This document shows, one piece after another, positions 16,603 to 26,256 of a stretch of DNA of 64,000 bases; the stretch's first letter is position 1, and every line of letters begins with the position of its first letter. This DNA is from Fenollaria timonensis (GTDB lineage: Bacteria > Bacillota > Clostridia > Tissierellales > Peptoniphilaceae). The notes under the pieces are model-generated. The model was not told the origin of the DNA and did no database searches. It was given only the letters and a program-made list of their open reading frames with translations. The stretch spans positions 637,600 through 701,599 of the forward strand of contig NZ_LN898230.1 in assembly GCF_001457835.1 (NCBI RefSeq), given 5' to 3'. The translations under genes were made by a program, and so were the position numbers.

Positions 16603-17796
16603 TTATTCTTCTGAAAAATTATCGAAGTAGCCTTTTATATAGACAACAGGAGTTCCTTTATCGCCGCTACCGCTTGTTAGATCACATAAGGAGCCTATAA
16701 GGTCTGTTAATTGTCTTGGTGTTGTTCCTTGTGACTCCATCGAGCCAACCAGATTACTGTCTTTATTGTGAATCTTTTCCTTAATTGCTTCTTCTAGCTC
16801 TTCTCCTTTTAATTCTGCAAAGCTATTGTCAGCGATGTACTTAAGTTTTATTTCGTTTGGCGTACCTTTTAAGCCATCTGTAAAAGCAGGGGAGACAACT
16901 GGGTCAGCTAGTTCCCATATCTTACCAACTGGATCTTTGAAAGCACCATCACCATAAACAAGGACTTCAATTTTTTTGCCAGTCTTTTCTAGAATTTTAT
17001 CTTGAATAGCGTAAACGATTTTTTCGCAATCTCTTGGGAATAGTTTTATCTTGTTTTCTGTAGATTTGTTTGAGCCAAGTAGACCATATTTTTCGTTAAA
17101 GCCTGAACCGTCAATGGATGTATCAAGTATTTCAGATAGACAGAATATCTTTTCTGCGCCTGCTTTTTTAAGCTTTTCTTTAGTTCTGACGCGAGTGTGT
17201 ATACTGCATACTAAGATGTTTTTAGTGTATTTCAGTACATTTCTTTCGTTATTGCCAAATAGCATAACTGCTTCAGCACCTGCTTCTTCAATTATTTCCT
17301 TGTAGTATTCAATATAGTCAACATTAGTAAATATGTGTTTTGTATTTGGAAAGCATTTCTTGAATTCTTTTTCTTCAACTATCTCACCATAAGGATTGAT
17401 GTCAAAGTTATCTAGTTCATCTGGGTCGCATAGGTGGTTACCAACTTCGTCATGAGGGTAGCTAAATAAGACATATACTTTTTTGAAAGCTTTAGCAATA
17501 CCTTTTAAGCAAATTGCAAATCTGTTTCTACTCATGATAGGATGTATTAAGGCAACCTCATCGCAGTTAAATTTGTTTTTTACGTCATGAGTTATGTCAT
17601 CAACTGTTGCAAAGTTATTCATAGACTTAGCAACTATCGATTCAGTTAAGCCAACGACGTCTCTGTCATTAATTTTAAAATTACCGGCTTCGCTTGCTTT
17701 TAATATAGTGTCAACAGTGATGTCAACAATATCATCGCCAGCTTTTATTATAGGGCATCTCAAGCCCATTACATTTGTACCAATATATCTTTTCAT
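16603..17796 (-). CDS. Coenzyme F420-0:L-glutamate ligase family protein (CofE-like domain), function unknown
   Basis: A 397-residue protein opening RYIGTNVMGLRCPIIKAGDD with DRDVVGLTESIVAKSMNNFA, and conserved stretches DGAFKDPVGKIWELADPVV, TDGLKGTPNE and LTSGSGDKGTPVVYIKGY. These match the Firmicutes branch of the CofE/F420 ligase family (COG1478-like), which is longer than true CofE (about 250 residues). True CofE adds glutamate to F420-0, but nothing in this window suggests F420 synthesis, so another amide-ligase role is likely. The stop codon abuts the target duplication of IS30 copy 2. The start overlaps the 5-formyl-THF cyclo-ligase gene by 4 bp, suggesting coupled translation. Confidence 0.8.
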   Translation of the reverse strand: MKRYIGTNVMGLRCPIIKAGDDIVDITVDTILKASEAGNFKINDRDVVGLTESIVAKSMNNFATVDDITHDVKNKFNCDEVALIHPIMSRNRFAICLKGIAKAFKKVYVLFSYPHDEVGNHLCDPDELDNFDINPYGEIVEEKEFKKCFPNTKHIFTNVDYIEYYKEIIEEAGAEAVMLFGNNERNVLKYTKNILVCSIHTRVRTKEKLKKAGAEKIFCLSEILDTSIDGSGFNEKYGLLGSNKSTENKIKLFPRDCEKIVYAIQDKILEKTGKKIEVLVYGDGAFKDPVGKIWELADPVVSPAFTDGLKGTPNEIKLKYIADNSFAELKGEELEEAIKEKIHNKDSNLVGSMESQGTTPRQLTDLIGSLCDLTSGSGDKGTPVVYIKGYFDNFSEE

Positions 17797-18368
17797 CTTG
17801 ATCTCCTTTGGAAATTTCTTATTTTTCTATCTGTTATAAGGACAGGAACTTTCATATCGTACCTGCTAATAATAACTCTATATACATATAGCTCCTCAAA
17901 ATTGATAGCGACAATCTTAGTTCTCTTATCAAGTGAGGCTAAGAATCTGTCGTAATAACCGCCGCCGTAGCCCATCCTGAAGCCTCTGTGGTCAAAGGCA
18001 ACACCGGGAACTATGACTAGGTCAAGTTTATTTCTATCAAAATTTTCTTTCTTCTCTGGTTCTAGTATACCATAAGTAGATGGTTTTAGTTCATCAAAAT
18101 TTGTAATTTCTTGTAAAAAAAGACTTCTGTCTTCTTTGATTGATATAGGTAATATGATTCTCTTGCCATTAGCAAGTGAAGTCTTGATAAAATCGTGAGT
18201 ATTAACCTCGGTATCAAAGCTAGCAAAGGCCATGATATTAGTAGCGTTCTTATACTCGTGAGTTGCCATCAGCTTATCGATTATTATCTTTGACTTATTA
18301 AGTCTATCTTCTTCGGAGATATTTTTTCTTGTCTCTAAGAGCTGAGATCTTAGTGTTTTCTTGTTCAA
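17793..18368 (-). CDS. 5-formyltetrahydrofolate cyclo-ligase
   Basis: ATP-dependent conversion of 5-formyl-THF to 5,10-methenyl-THF in folate one-carbon metabolism. The 191-residue length is standard. The N-terminal basic KKTLRSQLLETRKNIS helix, the central LVIVPGVAFDHRGFRMGYGG region and the family signature GYGGGYYDRFL are all present. It overlaps the downstream CofE-like gene (ATGA type), and the pair diverges from ftsE. A GGGGGAA sequence upstream of the ATG serves as ribosome-binding site. Confidence 0.93.
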   Translation of the reverse strand: MNKKTLRSQLLETRKNISEEDRLNKSKIIIDKLMATHEYKNATNIMAFASFDTEVNTHDFIKTSLANGKRIILPISIKEDRSLFLQEITNFDELKPSTYGILEPEKKENFDRNKLDLVIVPGVAFDHRGFRMGYGGGYYDRFLASLDKRTKIVAINFEELYVYRVIISRYDMKVPVLITDRKIRNFQRRSR

Positions 18369-18401
18369 AGAAATTCCCCCTTTATTTTTTAAGCATTTTG
18401 T

Positions 18402-18431
18402 ATTATAATATATATGTATATTCTACCACAA
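18402..18431 (-). promoter_or_regulatory. Candidate promoter for the cyclo-ligase operon, shared -10 palindrome with ftsE side
   Basis: The palindrome TATTATAATA (18401-18410) offers a TATAAT on both strands. On the minus strand it is 18 bp from TTGTGG (complement of 18426-18431). On the plus strand a -35 partner is poor (TTTATT at 18381). Divergent transcription from here is likely but the exact elements are uncertain. Confidence 0.4.
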
Positions 18432-18463
18432 AACGATTATAAATGACAAGAGGTGTTATATTT

Positions 18464-19147
18464 TTGATTAGATTAGAAAACGTAAGTAAAAAATATGGCG
18501 AAGTTCTTGCTCTTAATGATATAAACATACACATCAAACCGGGTGAGTTTGTATTTTTGATAGGACCATCTGGGGCAGGCAAGTCAACTTTGACAAAATT
18601 AATATTGAAAGAAATTAGGCCCACGAGCGGCAAGATATATTTGAACAATGAAGACATAACTGATGTTAGTAACAGAAAGATTCCATATATCAGAAGGTAT
18701 ATAGGAGTTGTTTTTCAAGACTTTAGACTTTTACCTAACAAGACTGTTTATGAAAACGTTGCTTTTGCTATGGAGATTATCGGCAAGAAGCCTAGAGAGA
18801 TTAGAAGAAGTGTGCCTATTATACTAAGCATGGTTGGTCTAAGTGATAAGGCAAAGTCTTATCCCCATCAACTTTCAGGAGGCGAGTGCCAAAGGACTGC
18901 TATTGCCAGAGCTTTAGTAAATAAGCCAGATGTTATCATTGCGGACGAGCCAACAGGTAACCTCGACTCAGATACTGCATGGGAAATAATGAACCTATTG
19001 CAAGATATCAACAATAGAGGCACAACCATAGTCATGGCAACGCATGCGAAGAACATCGTTGACGAGATGAAAAAGAGAGTAATCACTTTAAACCACGGTA
19101 ATGTTATAAGTGATGTTTATGAAGGTGGGTACTACTGTGAAATTTAG
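18464..19147 (+). CDS. ftsE: FtsE, ATPase of the FtsEX cell-division complex
   Basis: ABC-type ATPase of 227 residues that, with FtsX, transmits division signals across the membrane to peptidoglycan hydrolases. Walker A GPSGAGKST is at about 34-42, the signature LSGGECQRTAIARAL at about 135 and Walker B VIIADEPTGNLD at about 155. I prefer the TTG at 18464 (MIRLENVSKKYGE) because GAGGTG at 18450-18455 is well placed and homologs start there; an ATG at 18443 adds seven residues with no ribosome-binding site. It overlaps ftsX. Confidence 0.95.
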   Translation: MIRLENVSKKYGEVLALNDINIHIKPGEFVFLIGPSGAGKSTLTKLILKEIRPTSGKIYLNNEDITDVSNRKIPYIRRYIGVVFQDFRLLPNKTVYENVAFAMEIIGKKPREIRRSVPIILSMVGLSDKAKSYPHQLSGGECQRTAIARALVNKPDVIIADEPTGNLDSDTAWEIMNLLQDINNRGTTIVMATHAKNIVDEMKKRVITLNHGNVISDVYEGGYYCEI

Positions 19148-20036
19148 AGAGATAATAAATATAATTAAAGATGGATTTAAAGGGATAGCAAGGCACTTCA
19201 ACATGGCCTTAGCAGCAATAGTATCGATACTTTCGGTTTTGTTAATACTTTCAACTGTATTGATTATAGTTTTAAGTGTTAATAAAGTTGTTGGTGACAC
19301 TAAAGAAAAGATAAATGAAGTAAAGGTCTTTTTACTAGATGGCGTTGATGATGATGGCATTAAGGACATGGAGGAAAAGATCAAGGATATAGATGAAGTT
19401 AAAGAAGTTAAATTTATCTCCAAAGATGAAGGCCTAGAAAGCATGTTTGAACAATGGGAAAATAAGAGCTACTTACTTGAAGAATACAAGGAAGATAATC
19501 CACTACCAAATGCGTTCAAGATTCATGTTAATGATATAGAAAAGATAAATGATGTTGCTGGAGAGATCAAGATGATGCCAGGCGTTGAAGATGTAAGGTA
19601 TTTATCTGATGAAGTAATACATTTACTAAAAATATCTAAGTATATGCAGATAGGCGGTTTTGGTTTAATCATAGCTTTAATATTCATCTCAATATTTTTA
19701 ATATCAAATACTATAAGATTATCCATAAGCTCAAGAAAGAAAGAAATTGAGATTATGAAGTATGTTGGAGCAACTAACGGCTACATCACTGGCCCATATG
19801 TATTCGAGGGTATAATGATAGGCCTAATTGCAGCGCTTATCGCAATACTATGTGTAAAATTTGGCTACTCATATGTATACGATTATCTAGCTGGATCAAA
19901 AAATGGAATGCTTAGTGATGCCTTAGTTAGCCCAGAGAATATTATTACAGACTTTAGTATTATATTTGTGACATTAGGAGTTGGAATTGGTATGCTTGGT
20001 AGCATCAGTTCACTTAAGAAGTTATTGAAGGTATAG
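19137..20036 (+). CDS. ftsX: FtsX, membrane subunit of the FtsEX complex
   Basis: A 299-residue permease-like protein. One transmembrane helix near residues 25-50, an extracytoplasmic domain (about 55-160) that in homologs binds the hydrolase partner, and three C-terminal helices including the FtsX domain (ISSRKKEIEIMKYVGATNGY). GTG at 19137 is chosen because GGTGGG at 19124-19129 precedes it at 7 bp; upstream in-frame starts lie within ftsE. The neighbour downstream is an M23 hydrolase, the expected client. Confidence 0.94.
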   Translation: MKFREIINIIKDGFKGIARHFNMALAAIVSILSVLLILSTVLIIVLSVNKVVGDTKEKINEVKVFLLDGVDDDGIKDMEEKIKDIDEVKEVKFISKDEGLESMFEQWENKSYLLEEYKEDNPLPNAFKIHVNDIEKINDVAGEIKMMPGVEDVRYLSDEVIHLLKISKYMQIGGFGLIIALIFISIFLISNTIRLSISSRKKEIEIMKYVGATNGYITGPYVFEGIMIGLIAALIAILCVKFGYSYVYDYLAGSKNGMLSDALVSPENIITDFSIIFVTLGVGIGMLGSISSLKKLLKV

Positions 20037-20044
20037 GTGATTAT

Positions 20045-21163
20045 TTGTTTAATAAGAAGAGATTGATAATTGTTTTATTAATATTAGCCTTAAGTTTTCA
20101 AACTGTGTTTGCTGCAGGAAAGCTAAAAAACAAGAAGAAAAATGTTGACAAGAAGATAAAGGACACTAAAACTGAGATAAACACGAAACAAAAAGAATCT
20201 ACAAACGTTTATAACAATATAGTTAAGTATGGAAATAGTATTTCATCTTTAAACTCGAGTATAGATAGTCTGAACAACGCTATTAAAAATACTGATAATA
20301 AGATAGCTCAAAAGACTATTGAGCTTGATGATGCTCAAAAAAGACTAAAAGAAAATGATGCTTTGTTTAGAAAGAGACTAAGAAGTATGTATATGAATAG
20401 TGATGATAATTATGTTACAGTACTTCTTTCATCTAAATCTTTGGATGATTATCTTTCCAAGAAAAACATGGTTCAAAAGATGGCCAAGAGAGATCAAGAT
20501 CTCATCGCAAGCATTGAAGGCGAAGTTGATAACATTGTTAAGATAAAATCTTCACTAGAAAGCTTAAAGAACACTCAAGTTGAGAACAAAAACAAACTAG
20601 CTAGTCAAAAAGATGAAGTATCCAAGTTAAAATCAGAACAAGAAAAACAATTTTCAATATTAAAAAATGATATAGAAAAGGCAAAAAAGAGTCTGGCAAA
20701 ACTCGAGCAAGACTCTAAGAATCTTGGTGCGCAAATACTTAAGCTTCAATCGAACACTCAAAAGTTTGTAGGCGGTAAGCTTGGCTGGCCACTACCTGGT
20801 CATACTAGAATTAGTTCAGGCTATGGATATAGAAATCATCCTATATTTAAGATAAAAAGATTACACACCGGTATTGACATACCTGCTCCAACAGGTACAA
20901 ATATCGTTGCAGCAGCAGATGGCACAGTAATTTTCTCTGGCAAATATGCTGGCTATGGCAACCTAATACTAGTTGACCATGGAGGAAAGATAGTTACTGG
21001 CTACGGACACTGCTCGAGATTATTAAAGAGTAAGGGAGCGAAAGTTAAAAAAGGTCAAGCAATAGCCAAAGTTGGATCAACTGGCTTCTCAACTGCTCCG
21101 CACTTACATTTTGAAGTAAGAAAGAACGGTAATTTCACAAACCCAATAAATTGGCTTAGATAA
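20045..21163 (+). CDS. Murein hydrolase with coiled coil and active M23 peptidase domain (EnvC/CwlO-like FtsEX partner)
   Basis: A 372-residue secreted protein: signal peptide (1 to about 23, ending VFAAG), a long coiled coil (about 25-230) rich in Lys/Glu/Ser/Asn, and a C-terminal M23 LytM domain. Zinc ligands are visible: His274 and Asp278 in HTGIDIPA and His353/His355 in HLHFE, so unlike Escherichia coli EnvC the peptidase site looks intact. It starts at TTG with TAGGTGA upstream, 8 bp after ftsX. Presumably activated by FtsEX to split peptidoglycan at division or during growth. Confidence 0.9.
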   Translation: MFNKKRLIIVLLILALSFQTVFAAGKLKNKKKNVDKKIKDTKTEINTKQKESTNVYNNIVKYGNSISSLNSSIDSLNNAIKNTDNKIAQKTIELDDAQKRLKENDALFRKRLRSMYMNSDDNYVTVLLSSKSLDDYLSKKNMVQKMAKRDQDLIASIEGEVDNIVKIKSSLESLKNTQVENKNKLASQKDEVSKLKSEQEKQFSILKNDIEKAKKSLAKLEQDSKNLGAQILKLQSNTQKFVGGKLGWPLPGHTRISSGYGYRNHPIFKIKRLHTGIDIPAPTGTNIVAAADGTVIFSGKYAGYGNLILVDHGGKIVTGYGHCSRLLKSKGAKVKKGQAIAKVGSTGFSTAPHLHFEVRKNGNFTNPINWLR

Positions 21164-21174
21164 CGGAGGATAAA

Positions 21175-22407
21175 ATGAAATTAAAGAAAGTATTAATAAC
21201 TATATTGGTCCTAGCTTTATTCTTTACTAGTAATCTTATTTCGTACAATATAGGCAATTCAAAGAGCAAAGGTGTTGATTCGACAATCATTGCCAAAAAA
21301 GAGGATAACGAAAAGACGGATAAAAAACTTGATGACGAATATGTTTTAGAGAGAATAAATGAAGTTAAGAGTATGATTGACAAAAATTACTATAAGAAGG
21401 CTGATGATTACGACGTTCTTATGGGCATGCTTAAAGGCGCTGTAAGTAGTTTAAACGATCCATACTCATACTACATGACTGAAGATGAATATAAAAAGTT
21501 TAATGAAGAGACTGACGGCGAGTTCGCTGGCCTTGGTATATACGTAAGTGGGTCAATTGATGACAACTTAATAACTATAGTTTCACCAATGAAGGGCACA
21601 CCAGCTGATAGAGCGGGCTTAAAGACTGATGATAAGATCATAAAGATTAACGGAGAAGACTTTACTGCTGATAAGATGGATGACGCTGTAAAGATTATGA
21701 GAGGTAAGCCTGGTGAAAAGGTTAAAATAACTATATTAAGAAGAGATAAAAATGGTAAAGCACAGTTCTTAGACTTTGATATTGTTAGAGAAATAATTAA
21801 AGTGCAAACTGTTTCATCAAAGCTTTTAAAAGATAATATTGGCTATATAAGCATATCAGGTTTTGATACACCAACATATAATGACTTCGATAAGCAATAT
21901 AAAGAGCTTAAGAAGCAAGGTATGACTAAGCTAATACTAGATTTAAGAAACAATCCAGGTGGACTCTTAACAACATCAACACAAGTAGTTAATACTTTTC
22001 TTGATGGCGGCTTAATCATGTACACACTTGATAAGCAAAACAATAAAGAAACGATAAACGCTACTAAAGGCGCAGACGATATCAAGATAGTTGTTCTTGT
22101 CAACAAGGGATCTGCATCAGCTTCAGAAATAGTTGCTGGCGCGCTTAAAGATAGAAAGAGAGCAACTATAGTTGGTACACAAACCTTTGGTAAGGGCATA
22201 GTACAAACTGTATATAATATGCCAGATGGAGAAGGCCTAAAACTTACAACGAGCGCTTATTATACACCTAGCGGAGTTAATATACATGGCAAGGGCATAG
22301 CACCAGATGTAAAAGTAGAATTAAATGAAGAAGTAAAAACTATATCTATAGATAATCTTGACAAAGACAATCAAATACAAAAAGCTATAGAAATATTAAA
22401 TAAATAG
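21175..22407 (+). CDS. C-terminal processing peptidase, S41A family (CtpA/CtpB-like)
   Basis: A 410-residue exported serine protease. An N-terminal membrane anchor (LITILVLALFFTSNLIS) is followed by a PDZ domain (about 100-185, GLGIYVSGSIDD...MKGTPADRAGLKTDDKI) and the S41 domain. The catalytic dyad is Ser315 in NKGSASASEIVAGAL and Lys340 in TFGKGIVQT, 25 residues apart as in known Ctp proteases. Such proteases cut the C-termini of envelope proteins; in Firmicutes the gene commonly follows ftsEX and the M23 hydrolase, which may be a substrate or partner. CGGAGG precedes the ATG. Confidence 0.94.
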   Translation: MKLKKVLITILVLALFFTSNLISYNIGNSKSKGVDSTIIAKKEDNEKTDKKLDDEYVLERINEVKSMIDKNYYKKADDYDVLMGMLKGAVSSLNDPYSYYMTEDEYKKFNEETDGEFAGLGIYVSGSIDDNLITIVSPMKGTPADRAGLKTDDKIIKINGEDFTADKMDDAVKIMRGKPGEKVKITILRRDKNGKAQFLDFDIVREIIKVQTVSSKLLKDNIGYISISGFDTPTYNDFDKQYKELKKQGMTKLILDLRNNPGGLLTTSTQVVNTFLDGGLIMYTLDKQNNKETINATKGADDIKIVVLVNKGSASASEIVAGALKDRKRATIVGTQTFGKGIVQTVYNMPDGEGLKLTTSAYYTPSGVNIHGKGIAPDVKVELNEEVKTISIDNLDKDNQIQKAIEILNK

Positions 22408-22417
22408 GAGAATTAAA

Positions 22418-22678
22418 ATGGCAAAAGATTTTGAATACGAAATACTAGAACAATTAGGAGAATTTTCTAACAATGGAAGAGGTATGGTTAAAGAGGTAAA
22501 CGTTATTTCATGGAACGGTGCCGATGGCAAAGTTGACATTAGAAACTGGAGAGAAGACCACAGCAGGATGGGTAAGGGCATATCCCTAACACATGCTGAA
22601 GCTAGAAAGTTAAGAGATTTATTAAACGATATAGACTTAGGTTCGGATGATGAATCTAATGAAGACGAAGAAATATAA
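22418..22678 (+). CDS. YdbC family PC4-like ssDNA-binding protein
   Basis: An 86-residue protein with the PC4/YdbC fold pattern: DFEYEILEQLGEFSNNGRGM, KEVNVISWNGADGKVDIRNW and GKGISLTHAEARKLRDLL. YdbC of Lactococcus is a homodimeric single-stranded DNA/RNA-binding protein; the role here is unknown. The C-terminus is acidic. AGGAG precedes the ATG 11 bp after the ctp gene. Position upstream of uvrB/uvrA could link it to DNA repair, but that is only context. Confidence 0.85.
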   Translation: MAKDFEYEILEQLGEFSNNGRGMVKEVNVISWNGADGKVDIRNWREDHSRMGKGISLTHAEARKLRDLLNDIDLGSDDESNEDEEI

Positions 22679-22687
22679 TTTATTTAG

Positions 22688-24289
22688 ATGAGAAAAAATA
22701 TATCTTTATTACTTATATTTATCTCGATACTTGCACTAAGCGCTTGCACTAATGGACCACTATTCATCAAGGATAGTGATAAGCGCTATGGTTTTGACGA
22801 CCTTGACGCTCCTATAAATGAAGGAGAAGAGATTGAATTAAGTGAAAATAAAGAAATTCCTTTTGTGCTTAGAAAGATTAATTATTTAAAGGATCTTGAA
22901 GTGCAAAATGATAGAGTAGAAATTGACAAAAACGATAGTTCATTATTAAGCATGGTTATTAAGCCATGCTTAACTGACGATATAGAGCTTTCGTCTCTAG
23001 TATACAAGAACGGAAAGTTTCATATATTACTTAATTCTAAGAAAGACTCGAACAATGTTTGCACGCCATATATAAGTATTAAGCTGCTTAATAAACTTCC
23101 TGATGATATAGAAGCGGATGATTTTGTTATTGACAAAAGTGGTATTAAGAATATCGATATAAAGTACACTAAGGACAATGCAATCAACTATGTTAAGCAA
23201 AAATATAAGCTTATTGCGAACTTACCTGATTCAGCTGAATTAATTTATACAGACAGGTCCATTTGGCAGATTAAATATAAATTTGTTTATGAAAAGGATG
23301 ATCATGAGCACCCTATAAAAAATTTAAAAATAAATTTTGATGCGAATGAGGGTAAAGTTCTTTCACTTGATGAAGAAATTATTTCAAAGTTTATTGACAA
23401 TGGTAATGTCTTTAAGCTTAATACAGATAAAGCTATATACTATAATAAAAAAGACGATGAACTTAACAATATTTATATCTATGATATAGCTAGCAGACGC
23501 TCTAAGAAGATATTGTCTTTTAGTGGCGATATTAAGTCTATATACAAGAAGAATGAAAATGATGACATAATTATCAACTTTAAAGACAAGTCATCGGCTT
23601 TAAGCAGTGCTATTTACAATGAAGCAAGAGATGAAATAAAGTTTATAGATTATAAAGATGATTTAAACATAATTGACGCAAATTTTAAGAGCGATGATTC
23701 ACTACTTGCAATAAGTAAAGGCGAGGCTAATATGACTACTCTATACGAAGTGGATATAAATGACGATAGCTATATAGACTTATTCAGTGCTGAGGATAAT
23801 ATAATAAGAGCCTCTTATATCAACGGCTTCTATGTATACTTATCAAAGTATGATATTAATCAAATGCTATATATCACGAGAGACTTTGAAGATTATGACT
23901 TCATTGATGAAGTAGAAAACTATTATTATGCTGATGATAACTCCTTTGTATATAGAAGCGATAATAAGATTGAAGGCACGAGTCTTTATATTTACAACTT
24001 AAGTGAAAGATTTTACAAGATGATAATTAAGGGCGATTACTCTTACATCAAAAAGATAGATGAAGAATATGTTTTAGCAAAAAAAGATATAAATCTTGAG
24101 TCATATGATTTATTATTATGCAAATTGGATAATAATCTTAAAGAGGAAGTTCTTTTTGAAAATGTAGATAACTTAAGTTTATATTTGACTAATGATTTAA
24201 AGAAGCTATATAAAAGTACAAAGGTTATTGATAAGAATTATACGAAGAACATTATTTATGAGATAGATATTAGTAAAGGTGATGCATAG
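22688..24289 (+). CDS. Large lipoprotein of unknown function, possibly beta-propeller
   Basis: A 533-residue lipoprotein: hydrophobic signal ending [10 protein letters not shown] with lipobox Cys at about 20. I do not recognise the family. The region about 155-235 ([18 protein letters not shown]... [14 protein letters not shown]) resembles PepSY-like segments, and the remainder has recurring short strands with YD/YK/DD turns that could form a beta-propeller. It is very rich in Asp, Lys, Ile and Tyr. The stop overlaps the GTG of uvrB (TAGTG), so translation is coupled to uvrB, an odd partner for a surface lipoprotein. Confidence 0.72.
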   Translation: MRKNISLLLIFISILALSACTNGPLFIKDSDKRYGFDDLDAPINEGEEIELSENKEIPFVLRKINYLKDLEVQNDRVEIDKNDSSLLSMVIKPCLTDDIELSSLVYKNGKFHILLNSKKDSNNVCTPYISIKLLNKLPDDIEADDFVIDKSGIKNIDIKYTKDNAINYVKQKYKLIANLPDSAELIYTDRSIWQIKYKFVYEKDDHEHPIKNLKINFDANEGKVLSLDEEIISKFIDNGNVFKLNTDKAIYYNKKDDELNNIYIYDIASRRSKKILSFSGDIKSIYKKNENDDIIINFKDKSSALSSAIYNEARDEIKFIDYKDDLNIIDANFKSDDSLLAISKGEANMTTLYEVDINDDSYIDLFSAEDNIIRASYINGFYVYLSKYDINQMLYITRDFEDYDFIDEVENYYYADDNSFVYRSDNKIEGTSLYIYNLSERFYKMIIKGDYSYIKKIDEEYVLAKKDINLESYDLLLCKLDNNLKEEVLFENVDNLSLYLTNDLKKLYKSTKVIDKNYTKNIIYEIDISKGDA

Positions 24290-26256
24290 TGAAATTCAAA
24301 TTAAAGTCTGATTATATTCCTACAGGAGATCAACCAAAGGCAATAGAATCACTATCTGAAGGAATTAATAAAGGCTATAGGGATCAAGTTTTGCTAGGCG
24401 TAACAGGCTCTGGTAAAACTTTTACTATGGCAAATATAATTAAAGAGACACAAAGACCAGCATTAGTCATCGCACACAACAAGACTCTTGCGTATCAGTT
24501 ATATAGCGAGTTTAAGGAGTTCTTTCCAGAAAATTCTGTTGAGTTCTTTATAAGTTACTACGACTACTATCAACCAGAGGCTTATGTAGCTGCAACTGAC
24601 ACATACATCGCTAAGGACAGTCAGATCAATGATGATATAGATGAGCTAAGGCACTCGGCTACAGCAGCTTTATTTGAAAGAAAAGATGTAATCATTGTTG
24701 CCTCTGTTTCTTGTATATATGGACTAGGTGACCCTATTGATTATGAAAAGCTGATGGTATCACTTAGACCTGAGATGCAAATCTCAAGAGATGATGTAAT
24801 TAAAAAATTAATTAGCATACAATATGTCAGAAATGATATAAACTTCATCAGAGGCACATTTAGAGTTAGGGGAGATATACTAGACATATTCCCAGCATCT
24901 GAAAAGACAAATGCATTTAGAATTGAATTCTTTGGAGATGAGATTGATAAGATACTTGAAATTGATTCATTGACTGGCGAAGTCATTGGCACTAGAGTGC
25001 ATGTATCCATCTTCCCGGCGTCTCACTATGCGACAACTGATGACAAAGTTAAAAAAGCTATTGAAAGCATTAAGCTTGAGCTCGATGATAGGCTTAAGTG
25101 GCTACACGAGCAAGGCAAACTAGTTGAGGAACAAAGACTTAAAGAGAGAACTAATTATGATTTGGAGATGCTTAATGAGATAGGTTTTTGCTCGGGTATA
25201 GAAAACTATTCTAGGCACTTATCACAAAGACTGCCAGGATCAAGACCATATACCTTGATAGACTACTTTCCAAAGGACTTTATAACCTTTATAGATGAGT
25301 CACATGTAAGCGTACCGCAAATCAGAGCGATGTACGAGGGCGATAGGTCTAGAAAGACATCGCTTGTGGACTATGGATTTAGACTACCAAGCGCTCTTGA
25401 CAATAGGCCCTTGAAATTCGCTGAGTTTGAAGCTATGATGAATCAAGTTATATATGTGAGCGCGACACCTGCTCACTATGAGCTAGAACGCTCTAAAAAT
25501 ACTGTAGAGCAAGTTATTAGGCCAACTGGTCTACTAGACCCAGTGATTGAAGTAAGACCTACTAAGGGTCAAATAGATGACTTGATTAAGGAAATTAGAA
25601 TCAGATCTAAAAAAGACGAAAGAGTCTTAATCACAACGCTTACTAAGAAGATGGCTGAGGACTTAACTAAGTATCTTGATCAATTAGGTATCAATGTTAC
25701 TTATATGCACTCAGATGTCACAGCAATAGACAGAATGCAGATTATAAAGGATTTAAGAGAGAAAAAGTTTGACTGCTTGGTCGGAATAAATCTTCTAAGA
25801 GAAGGACTTGACTTACCAGAAGTTTCTTTAGTAGCAATACTAGATGCAGATAAAGAAGGTTTTTTACGTAGTGAAACATCTTTGGTTCAAACAGCTGGTA
25901 GAACAGCTAGAAACTCTAATGGACTAGTTATTATGTACGCAGATACTATAACTAAATCTATGGAGAGCGCTATTAATGAAACAGCTAGAAGAAGAAAGAT
26001 ACAGATTAAGTACAATGAAGACAATAATATAACGCCTATGACTATTAAAAAATCCATTAGAGATGTTATTGAAGTAACTAAGGCGATGGATGAGGGCGAA
26101 AAGTACACTTATAGCGCAAAGGGCGTTCAAGATAAGATTAAGAAACTTACGACAAAGATGAATAAGGCGGCAAAGGATTTAAACTTCGAAGAAGCTGCTA
26201 AATATAGAGATATGATAGAAGAATTGAAGAAGGAGGAATTATTCATTGGAGAATAA
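24289..26256 (+). CDS. uvrB: Excinuclease ABC subunit B
   Basis: Damage-verifying helicase-like subunit of nucleotide excision repair. The 655-residue protein begins [19 protein letters not shown] with Walker A GVTGSGKT at about 38-45, the [19 protein letters not shown] beta-hairpin region, helicase motifs ([35 protein letters not shown]) and a C-terminal UVR domain (about 615-650) that contacts UvrC. The GTG start overlaps the preceding stop codon. uvrA follows with a 11-bp overlap. Confidence 0.98.
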   Translation: MKFKLKSDYIPTGDQPKAIESLSEGINKGYRDQVLLGVTGSGKTFTMANIIKETQRPALVIAHNKTLAYQLYSEFKEFFPENSVEFFISYYDYYQPEAYVAATDTYIAKDSQINDDIDELRHSATAALFERKDVIIVASVSCIYGLGDPIDYEKLMVSLRPEMQISRDDVIKKLISIQYVRNDINFIRGTFRVRGDILDIFPASEKTNAFRIEFFGDEIDKILEIDSLTGEVIGTRVHVSIFPASHYATTDDKVKKAIESIKLELDDRLKWLHEQGKLVEEQRLKERTNYDLEMLNEIGFCSGIENYSRHLSQRLPGSRPYTLIDYFPKDFITFIDESHVSVPQIRAMYEGDRSRKTSLVDYGFRLPSALDNRPLKFAEFEAMMNQVIYVSATPAHYELERSKNTVEQVIRPTGLLDPVIEVRPTKGQIDDLIKEIRIRSKKDERVLITTLTKKMAEDLTKYLDQLGINVTYMHSDVTAIDRMQIIKDLREKKFDCLVGINLLREGLDLPEVSLVAILDADKEGFLRSETSLVQTAGRTARNSNGLVIMYADTITKSMESAINETARRRKIQIKYNEDNNITPMTIKKSIRDVIEVTKAMDEGEKYTYSAKGVQDKIKKLTTKMNKAAKDLNFEEAAKYRDMIEELKKEELFIGE

